Below are positions 10,061-18,029 of a stretch of 41,482 nt of DNA, piece after piece. The position numbers and the translations under genes are program-made. The DNA is from Chromera velia (taxonomy: Eukaryota > Sar > Chromeraceae). Within the stretch, counting starts at the first letter, position 1. Every line of letters starts with the position of its first letter. The stretch lies in the NCBI GenBank assembly GCA_018398765.1, contig JAHBMJ010000279.1, forward strand, positions 10,001-51,482, written 5' to 3'. Under the pieces are notes generated by a model. The model did no database searches. It was not told the DNA's origin and saw only the letters and a list, made by a program, of their open reading frames with translations.

Positions 10061-13000
10061 AAAAAAAAGAAAGAAAGAAAGAAAGAAAGAGAGGGAAGGA
10101 AGGAAGGAAAGAAGGGAGGAGGGGAGGGGACGAAGAAAAGCAATCCATTGAACGAGGGATTCTGGACTCTCCTGACTTGACGGACACACCGACAGACCGA
10201 CCTGCTTGCAGATCATCTGGTCGAAAAGTTTGGCTGCCGCCTGCGCCCCCTTCTTCTGCAGAGTGTCGGCCTTGATGCACTGTGTCGGACAGGCCATCCT
10301 TCCTGTGCAGAACTCTTCCTTGATCTTCGCATAGAACGCGTCCGAATGGGGTCCTCTAGGCAGGATGACCAGAATGATGTCCGGACGAGCGGGCAACTTC
10401 TTCATTTCCTCCAGCATTGATGCTACAAAGTCAGCAGGGTTCATAGCGCTGATGGAGATGACCTTGGGCTCTTGTCCGCCCATCTTCTTCGTCTGCAGCT
10501 GCTCGCCTATCGAGTCCTTCAGACCATCCAGCAGGGACTTGTCTCTCTCCTGATGAATCACCACCCACTTCTGGAATCCCTTCACTCTCTGGAACCCCAC
10601 CACCTGTCTTTGGATGAGGTGAGGGAAGTTGATGCGCTGGAAATCAATGTCCTGCCCTGCCTTGACACCCTTTCCGTCCTCCACAGCCTTGAGATCGTCC
10701 GACCGGGTCATCACACGGAGGTGAGCCTGATCGACCTGCCGCCCCTCTGCCTCCACGGCTGAGCTGCCGATCTCCAGACCCCAGTTGTGCAGCACCTGCA
10801 TGAATGGGGAATGGACAAATGAATAAATAATGAAATAAATGAATAAATAAATCTAGACCCCAGTTGTGCAGCACCTGCATGAATGGACAAATGAATAAAT
10901 AATGAAATAAATGAATAAATAAATCTAGACCCCAGTTGTGCAGCACCTGCAATGAGGCCGGAGGTGAAGGCATGAGGGTAGCTCGGTCAGGAGACATCCC
11001 AAAGAAACATTTGACAGAGACCACAGAGACCACCTTTCGAGGTCGGCCAACAAATGTCATCGAAAACAAAAAATGGTTCGAGGCTTCTCTCCGCACACGA
11101 AAAAACCATCAGTGCAATATCATTGATTGCTTGATTGTTCTTCCAATTTTCTGTCCACCCATAGGCCAAACTCGTTTAGCTGACTGAATGAATTTTATCC
11201 ATGCTCCGTGCAGGCAAGACCGTCATTGTGATTCGCATCGCACAGCCACCCACAAAAGAAAAAACCCACGCCACACCTGTCTCCGTCTTTTCCCTCTTCT
11301 CTCTCTCAGTCCCTGTGTGCCAGCCAGCCAACTGACTAACATACCTCAAGAGATTTCGGGTTCTCCTGTAGAAGTTCCACCAGCTTGTCGTTCTTCTCAA
11401 AGCGCTTCTTGGGGATCATTCGGGTGTGGGCAGCGACGGCGGTCATCACTCGGAAGTCGGACTTCAGTTTGTCCGTCAGACCGGTCATCATGCACAACTC
11501 TGCACACACACACACACACACACACACGCATGCAGGGGGAGAAGGGGGGGATTGACGTTACTGTGCTTAGTGAGGGAGGGCAAGGTGTCATGCGAGGCTT
11601 TGCGTGCCTTCGCTAACAAACATTCCTATCGTTCTGTCTGCTCGCCCGTGAATGAAACCTGTCTCTTCATGTGCGCGCGGGCGCTCCCCGTTTCGTTCGT
11701 CTGTTTTGTTCTCTTCGATGCAACCGAAGTGAATGGAAGTGAAATGAACTAGCTTGTGCCTCCCTCTATCTTGTGCCGAGTGTGCGTGTGTGATCTGATC
11801 ATCTCGTCTCCCTTCCCGTCTTTTCCTTTGTTCTTGAGCTTCAAGGGGCGCAGGAAGGCCAAAAAAGGGTAAAACCACACAGATGAGCAAGCAGGGAGAG
11901 AGGGAAAACGACAGAAAGCCTCATGGCAGGTCGCAGAATGCCCACTTTCACCCGCAAACAGATCCACCACCACCCACCCACCCACCCACCCATCCAGAAA
12001 CCCACGCACCTGCTGGAAGGAAGACCGTTCTCTTCTTTCGGTGCTGTGCAATTAGTAGGGGCATGTCTTTCTTGGCGAGGTCTTGGTTGTACTGCTTCTT
12101 GAAGTAATCTCGGAAAGAGATCTCCTCCCCGTTCCTCTGTTTGAATGTCGAGTCGATCGTCAACGAGCCGTCGACCCCTTCTACTCTGCAGCAGCAGAAC
12201 TCAGAAAGCAAGTGAGTACCAGAGAGAAGCAAAGAAAGAAGGCGAAAGATCGCCTTGCTCATGTGCGGAAAGAAAGCAACGGAAAGTCTACAGATTCAGA
12301 ACCACCCACCGATTGATTGCGGCTGCTCAGTTGACAGTCAACTGGAGACAGGAGGGAACAAAGTATGAATAGAAGAAGAAGGAACTCGGACGAATACACG
12401 CGCGTTTCTACTCATGGTCGATCGATAGTCCGTTGTTTGAACACGAACCCTCCAACCAACCAACGAACCTGTAGAGTGTCGGGTGGAGCGTGTGCCTGGT
12501 CATGACGACTTTCCCCTTCAGGGCCTCGATCACGTAGAAGAGCCGCTGCTCCTTCGAGGCGCCAGGATTTTGCTTGGCGATATATTCCATGACATCAGAT
12601 GCGAACTGGCTCTGCAGGATGCGGTGCTTGACGTCGCTCATCATGGTCAGTCCACTCTCTGTGACCGTCACAGAAGTGAAGTAACCTGGGAGGGAGGGAA
12701 CAGCAGGAGGGAGGGGAGGGGAGGAGTTGTTATTTTTACAGATTTATTTGTTATTGAAACAAAGTAACTGACTGCATGGATGCAATCTCAGGTGGATGCT
12801 GTTGCTTCAAGTCCACACCCGAGAACAGAAAGGACACACAGAGTGAGTGAGAATGGGATGGTGCATGTGGTCACTGAAATGCTCCAGGAGTTCTAAAAGA
12901 CGCATGGGAGGGAGCGTCCCCTCCCTCCTCCTCATCGGAAAAGGGCAGAAGAAGAAGAAGAAGAAGAAAAAAGGCACAAAGACCTCGGCAAAGCACCCAG

Positions 13001-14362
13001 ACAAAACCGGTCAGTCAGTCAGTCAGTCGGTCAGGGAAACTCCAACAAACCAACTAACCTGGGAACAGCTGGAGAGGAGGACTGCAGTTGGCTACTTCGA
13101 ACTTTGCAGAGGGGTTGTAGTAGAATCTGCCCATGGGTTGGAGGTTCGCCTCTCTGAGTGCCTTGTTCAAGATAATGTTGAAGTACATCCGTTGCTCCTC
13201 TGTGAGGCACCGTTCATCGACGATTCGCAGCTCCTTCTTCGCAGTGATCGTCACACGGTACCTGCCCGGCACTGCACCCCCTGCCGCACCCCCATTTCCG
13301 TTTCCCCCGTTGCCCCCGTTGCCTTCATCACTGTGCCCGTTGCCATTTCCGTTGCCCCCATTTCCATTTCCATTTCCCCCATGTCCCCCGTTTCCGTTCC
13401 CATTTCCCTCATGTCCATTCCCATTCCCGTTTCCATTGCTTGCCTGAGGTCCCTCTATCGCGAGATCGAAAGTGTGGGAGGAGAAATCGTCAGGACCTCC
13501 GAGGAGGTATACGTTCCCCCCCGTGCAGATGAAGTCCTCGCACTTGATTGAGGTCACCACTTCCACACGATTCCTCTCCAAAATCTTGACGCGCAGATTC
13601 TTGGAGTCATCCTGCAGGCAGACAGACAAGGCAACCAGCAGTGCGCACGTAAGGCAGGCACTCAAGAAGAAAGACAGACTGGCAGACCAGATGTAATGTA
13701 TATTCGAAACATATGTTGCGTATATTGGACAGAAGAGGGTGGCGCTCCTCCGTTCCCCCTCCCCCCATCGCTTTTCTACCCAGCCCAGGCCTGCTTGGCC
13801 TCGCCTCCTCCCCTCTCTGCCCCTCGTCAATGGCAATCCTGACGTGTCTGTTTTCTGTTGTCGTCTCAACGCCTGACCTGACTCGACATGACCTCATCGA
13901 CTCAAGGACTTCCACGTCCGCACCTGCTCTCTCTCTCTCTCTTTCTCTCTCTCTCGCCGTCGCTCACAGACAACCAGCCGCTTCAGCACAGACTCACCGG
14001 ACCCCCCACAGCGATACCACGTGCTTCGTTTCGCCAACAAACTCGGCCATTCCCAACAGAGCTACGCACTTACTTACGTCACACACCATCCTTTTCACCG
14101 CTTTCTTCTTCATCTTGGCATGCACACATGCAGACGTCCTTTCGCCCTCACCCAAGCATCCCGTGAGCACACGAACGCACCCTCCTGTTCCTTTTGTGAA
14201 CCACAGCGCCACGCACAGAAAGTCACTTACCGGCAAGTCGGGCTCGAAGTTCGTGTAGCACACGTCCACACGACACCCCGAGCGCAAGCGAAGCGACCTG
14301 AAGTTGGTCGTCGAAACATATACCCTCCCCTCAGTTCCACTTCCAGGTCGCTGCACAATCAT
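7964..14362 (-). CDS. Piwi-clade Argonaute protein, eight exons, 901 aa
   Basis: Seen: exons 14362-14231, 13611-13059, 12685-12469, 12185-12010, 11499-11345, 10795-10202, 9112-8789 and 8518-7964 (TGA) join in consistent phases to 902 codons. All junctions are GT-AG. Domains: N/linker aa 1-230; PAZ-containing region about 230-360; MID about 510-609, with the 5'-phosphate pocket Y566-x3-K570, Q583 and K608; PIWI 610-901, with D632 (VVGVDVNS), D708 (IYRDGMGE) and H828 (TPTHYDVL). The end [11 protein letters not shown]...LYFL is typical of the Piwi clade. Known: Piwi proteins use small guide RNAs to slice or silence transposon RNA; the D-E-D-H set cuts RNA. The glutamate-finger position looks like Asp (D666/D667) by eye. 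Odd features: Gly/Asn-rich insert at 103-156, RGG/Gly run at 770-782, and very short N-terminus. An upstream exon before 14362 cannot be excluded (GTGCAG just inside the start). Divergent from the FAD enzyme gene. Confidence 0.93.
9176..9365. repeat. (GAAT)n/(GAAC)n microsatellite in Piwi intron 6
   Basis: This is about 190 bp of GAAT with GAAC variants, located in the 1089-bp intron between the MID and PIWI exons (10201-9113, transcribed leftwards). Confidence 0.95.
9530..10125. repeat. About 600-bp almost pure purine tract (GAAA/GGAA) in Piwi intron 6
   Basis: The plus strand is nearly exclusively A and G for about 600 bp, with GAAA and GGAA units and only rare C. On the transcribed strand it is a long polypyrimidine run. 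The large Phe/Ser/Leu-rich ORFs on the minus strand (up to 441 codons) arise from this tract being open in three frames; they are not genes. Confidence 0.95.
10771..10954 (-). repeat. Tandem duplication that triplicates a 3' splice site of Piwi
   Basis: The sequence containing the TGCAG|GTGCTGCACAACTGG acceptor of Piwi exon 6 occurs three times, with exon-start positions 10795, 10874 and 10946 (spacings 79 and 72 bp). A GAATAAATAATGAAATAAAT spacer separates the copies. Only the 10795 copy continues into the conserved exon. The 79-bp offset is not a multiple of three, so use of either upstream copy would shift the frame. Confidence 0.9.
13276..13437 (-). repeat. Coding hexanucleotide repeat giving the Gly/Asn-rich insert of Piwi
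   Basis: GGNAAY-type codons alternate to encode (GN)n with GG, GH and SDE interruptions, at residues about 103-156 of the Piwi protein. It is in frame with the conserved flanks (FDLAIEG before, GRYRVTI after), so it is translated. Confidence 0.85.
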
Positions 14363-15109
14363 CCTCTCTCTCCCAATCAGTTAGACAAGTCAACAGATCG
14401 AAACGATTGCGTGAGGGGTTTTCTGCTGAAGAAAGACCTGAAAGCTCGCGCCTGCAGATGAGTGCGAAAAAACTTCTCCTGGCACGCCACTCTGGCTTAT
14501 GACGAAAACACTGTCTCCACTTTGACTCCTCAAAGGTCTTCTTCGAATCATCGGAGGGTTTGATGCATATTTGAGCCGAGGGTTTGATGCATATTTGAGG
14601 GTTGCATATTTGAGGGTGCGAGGGTTTGATGCATATTTGAGGGTTTGATGCATATTTGAGCCAAGCCGAGACTCGCAGTCTCGCAGATACTTCTTTCAAA
14701 AGGAAACAGTGCATGGCCCCTGGAGTACGTACGTGTCGGGTCCGACCAGGACGGTCGGGCGGGCCCGCGCGCGGCGGCCGCGCGATTCTTTCGCGATGTA
14801 CGTGACTCAGCCTCAGCTGCATGAAGGTCAGACAGATCCGTGAATAATATTGTATATTAATATTTGAGTCAGACCTCATGCACTCTCTGACTATCACCTC
14901 GCTACACCTCGCCATATTTTGCTCGGACACTCCAAAAGCATACAATACGGATTACGACACGTCGCGCTCCTTCGAGAAATTTCGACATAGACGGAGGGCA
15001 ATTGCCAGGGTGTTCCATCCCTTTCCATCACGTTGCGCTGTTTGATTCTTCAGGTGCCCCCACGAGACTCCGCCTTGCAAGTCGTTTGCTTCCACGCCCA
15101 CAGAGCATC
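14363..15109. promoter_or_regulatory. Divergent intergenic region between Piwi (-) and FAD oxidoreductase (+)
   Basis: About 750 bp must hold both 5' regions. It contains a minisatellite (14554-14660), a GC-rich palindromic block at about 14729-14793 with self-complementary GTCCGACCAGGACGGTCGG and alternating CGCG, and a short AT-rich patch at about 14845-14865. A 204-codon minus-strand ORF crosses it but has no protein-like features. Confidence 0.45.
14554..14660. repeat. Minisatellite, unit GAGGGTTTGATGCATATTT
   Basis: About five imperfect copies of a roughly 20-bp unit, some truncated to GAGGGTTGCATATTT. It is located between the divergent Piwi and FAD-oxidoreductase genes. Confidence 0.85.
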
Positions 15110-16585
15110 ATGTTTAGGTTTTGCTGTGCGCAAGATCCGAGGGAAACCCGCCCCCCCGCGGACCCCCTGATGGGGGGGGACCGCGCAGTGGCGTCTCTGA
15201 AGGCGGACCTGTCCCCCGAGGCAACCATTCTCCTGCCGGGAGATCCTGCCTACCTGACAAACAGGAACCAGATGTGGAACCACGACAACACACACAACCC
15301 TGCCGCCATTGTGGTGGTCAGAAGCACCAAGGACGTGCAGGCTGCAGTCACCCACTGCCGTTCCAACGGGTGGGAGGTGTGTGTGGCTGGGGGGAGGCAT
15401 AGTCTCCTCTGCATGGTGCACAATTCGGTGGTTATCGACCTCGGGAAGCTGAATGAGGTCCAAGTGGATGTGGAGAACAAGACAGTCACGGTGGGGGGGG
15501 GCACGAAGCTAGGAAAGATGGACAAGGCGTGTGACGAAGCCTCCAACGGCACCCTGGCCACAGTGGCGGGACACAACCCCGACACAGGGGTCGGGGGATT
15601 GACTCTGGCAGGAGGATACGGTCACCTGTGTCGTGCTTTCGGTCTGACGATCGACAACTTACTTGAGGCAGAGGTCGTTCTTGCCTCTGGGGAGGTGGTG
15701 AGGGCGAGTGAGGAGGAGAATGCCGACTTATTCTGGGGCCTTCGGGGCGGTGGGGGGAATTTTGGAATTGTGACTAGGTTCGTTTTCCGTCTCCACCAGA
15801 TTCCCCCGAAGCTTGTGTACACCAACAGGGTGTTCCTCCCCCTTCCCTGTCTGTTCAACTGTGAGACTGCAGTCTCGCAGGTGAGGGCGTACATGGAGGA
15901 AAGCGACGACCGGCAGATGTGCACTGCCGTGATTCCCGGGAACGGGCCGTTGGTTTTTGACACGATCTGGGTGGGTGAGTGTGCGGAGGGGTGGAAGGAG
16001 GTGAAGAGTCTGGATGCTGCGGTGAAGTCCCCCTTTTTCCCTCCAGTCACAAGAGCAGAAAAGCCCTACCACTCGTTCCTCCAGAACATCGTCTCCGAAA
16101 CCCTTCAACCCCCCGGGTTCTACTACATGCGTTCGAAGCTTCTCACCAGCCTCGAGGAGGGTCTGGCTCTGGCCCTCTGGGGCCACTCCAGGAAGGCCCC
16201 AACCGGATCATGTTTGTTGATCATCACGACCACAAAGGGGAAGATGAACGAAATCCCCGAAGATGCCACTGCGTTTGCGGGGAGAGAGGGGAAGTACCTG
16301 TTGCTGGTGTTGGCCAATTGGAGCGATCAGAAGGACAGAGCAGCGTGCGTGCAGTGGGCGAGGGAGTGTGACGGGGTACTCGCCCCTTTTGTAGGGGACC
16401 AGCAGGCGGACTATAGCACAGCAGTACTGGAAGAGAGGAACACTCTGACGACTGCGGAAGAGGAGAAAAAGGGTGCAGCTGTGGCAGGGGCTTTTGGAAA
16501 GAACCTCGAGCGGCTTCGCGAACTGAAGAGAAAGTTCGACCCTGAGAATATCTTCCACCTGAACAGCAACATCCTTCCTGCGTGA
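15110..16585 (+). CDS. FAD-linked oxidoreductase, PCMH/BBE family, intronless
   Basis: Seen: 491 codons in one exon from the first in-frame ATG (MFRFCC); the frame is open upstream to about 15002 but without an ATG. FAD-binding PCMH domain, about 55-240: PAAIVVVRSTKDVQAAV, then VAGGRHS with H97 at the usual flavinylation histidine, GGLTLAGGYGHL and GLTIDNLLEAEVVLA, and LFWGLRGGGGNFGIVT. The C-terminal BBE motif FDPENIFHLNSNI is at 476-488. Known: these enzymes carry FAD bound to His (monocovalent) or His plus Cys (bicovalent) and oxidise alcohols, amines or sugars with O2. Here the position of the second, Cys link (GxCPxxGVGG) reads GHNPDTGVGG, with N156, so monocovalent attachment is inferred. 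There is no clear signal peptide. The substrate cannot be told. The lack of introns contrasts with the neighbouring Piwi, CDGSH and ILVBL genes, suggesting transfer or retroposition. Confidence 0.9.
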   Translation: MFRFCCAQDPRETRPPADPLMGGDRAVASLKADLSPEATILLPGDPAYLTNRNQMWNHDNTHNPAAIVVVRSTKDVQAAVTHCRSNGWEVCVAGGRHSLLCMVHNSVVIDLGKLNEVQVDVENKTVTVGGGTKLGKMDKACDEASNGTLATVAGHNPDTGVGGLTLAGGYGHLCRAFGLTIDNLLEAEVVLASGEVVRASEEENADLFWGLRGGGGNFGIVTRFVFRLHQIPPKLVYTNRVFLPLPCLFNCETAVSQVRAYMEESDDRQMCTAVIPGNGPLVFDTIWVGECAEGWKEVKSLDAAVKSPFFPPVTRAEKPYHSFLQNIVSETLQPPGFYYMRSKLLTSLEEGLALALWGHSRKAPTGSCLLIITTTKGKMNEIPEDATAFAGREGKYLLLVLANWSDQKDRAACVQWARECDGVLAPFVGDQQADYSTAVLEERNTLTTAEEEKKGAAVAGAFGKNLERLRELKRKFDPENIFHLNSNILPA

Positions 16586-16608
16586 AAAGAGGCATGGACC
16601 TCTGTGTG

Positions 16609-16609
<1 letters not shown>

Positions 16610-16640
<31 letters not shown>

Positions 16641-16730
16641 GAAGTTTCTTTCTTTCTTTCTTTCTTTCTTGCTTGCTTGCTTGCTCGCTTCTTTGCTTGC
16701 TTGCTTATCTTTTTTTTTTTGCTTGTTTGC
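16610..16730. repeat. (TTTC)n / (TTGC)n microsatellite
   Basis: The repeat begins about 25 bp after the stop codon of the FAD oxidoreductase, so it lies in its 3' UTR or terminator region. Confidence 0.9.
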
Positions 16731-18029
16731 TTCCGCCCTTTCTTTATGTGGTTGTTGCTCTTTCAATTATTTGAGACCTGTTGCTCTGTCATCGACTTCA
16801 ACCCCGCAACTCCCACAAGCAGCGGTGCATTCAAGTTGAAGCTGTAGGGCCGGATGCGGGCTGGTTGGAGAGGTGCCCGATCGAACTAGACTGCATGACT
16901 CGGAATCTGACTTAATTGCTGTACCCACCCACCTGCATGGCACCACTAGCAGTGTACCCATGGCTCAATTAACCCCTCATCCTCTCATCTAGCCCCTCAA
17001 TGCAACGATGGGCATGTGGCGTTACGTGTCGATGGTATACCCAACGTGTTAAAATCGTCTTCACTTGATGATATCAATTTTTAACGCTCACCATCATTTA
17101 ATAATGATTATACGTCATCACCATTTACTAGGTAAGCTGAATTAATAATTCAACCCCTATAATGTTATCCATTGGATTTCATTGTATGATTGGTTGATTA
17201 AACTTGATTTAAGTTGATTGATAAGTTAGTTATATCACAATGGCCTAAACAATGGCATTATATATGCATATGCACACTGTATGTTCACTGTATGCACAGT
17301 TTGTATCAAGTTTTATAACCTAATACACAGATCTCAGTTGAAATTTTCTAACCAGAAAAGGCTGTCAGTGCAGTATACACTTATATTCCAGGTGACTTAT
17401 CCGTTCAAGTTTGATGCTCGCGCTACACGTACGCTCCTGCATAGACCTCTCTTTTTTTTTACGGACTGCATACACCCTTATTAAGAAAAGCAAAAAAAAA
17501 GCTTGCAACTAGTTGAACTTCAACTGTTGAAGTTGCTAGTGAAGTTGCTAGCTAGCCTGCCAAACCCAGGGCGGAATTGATGGGGGGTTTCCAATTTAAA
17601 TAATAAAAGGGGGACGGGGGGGGGTCCGGGGACCAGGGACCCGGGGTCCCAATTTCGACTCCCAAATCCTTTTAGAAACTAGGCTCGCAATAATCTTTAG
17701 TACGCACGCCCTGCATATATACCTTTAGTAATACCCTACAAATTTGAGTAATTTAAATGAGTAATTTAGAGTAATAACTCAGTAATTTAGCTTAATAAAC
17801 CTTAATAATATAGGCTTAATTGATTTACACTAATTTTTAGACTAATTTAAAGTAATTTAGAATAGTAAACTAAAATAATTTAGAAAGCTACATTACTAGC
17901 TAAATCACTAACTTTTATAAAATTTTGGAGGTCGATTTCTCGTCACGAATCTCGTGAACGATAAAGAGTTAGAGCTTCAAACTAAGAGTGCTTATAGCTC
18001 TTGTATGGAAGTGCAGTGACTACAAGTGA
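16731..18029. other. AT-rich intergenic DNA
   Basis: No gene is visible. AGTAATTTA-type words recur at 17740-17890. A short G-rich stretch, including GGGACCCGGGGTCCC at about 17637-17651, is the only GC-rich feature. Confidence 0.5.

Noticed and set aside
9456-10143. Long minus-strand ORFs (up to 441 codons, mostly Phe, Ser, Leu and Pro) over the GAAA/GGAA tract
   Set aside because: Open in all three frames because a pyrimidine-only strand cannot form stop codons. The tract is intronic to Piwi; only the part above 10202 is coding.
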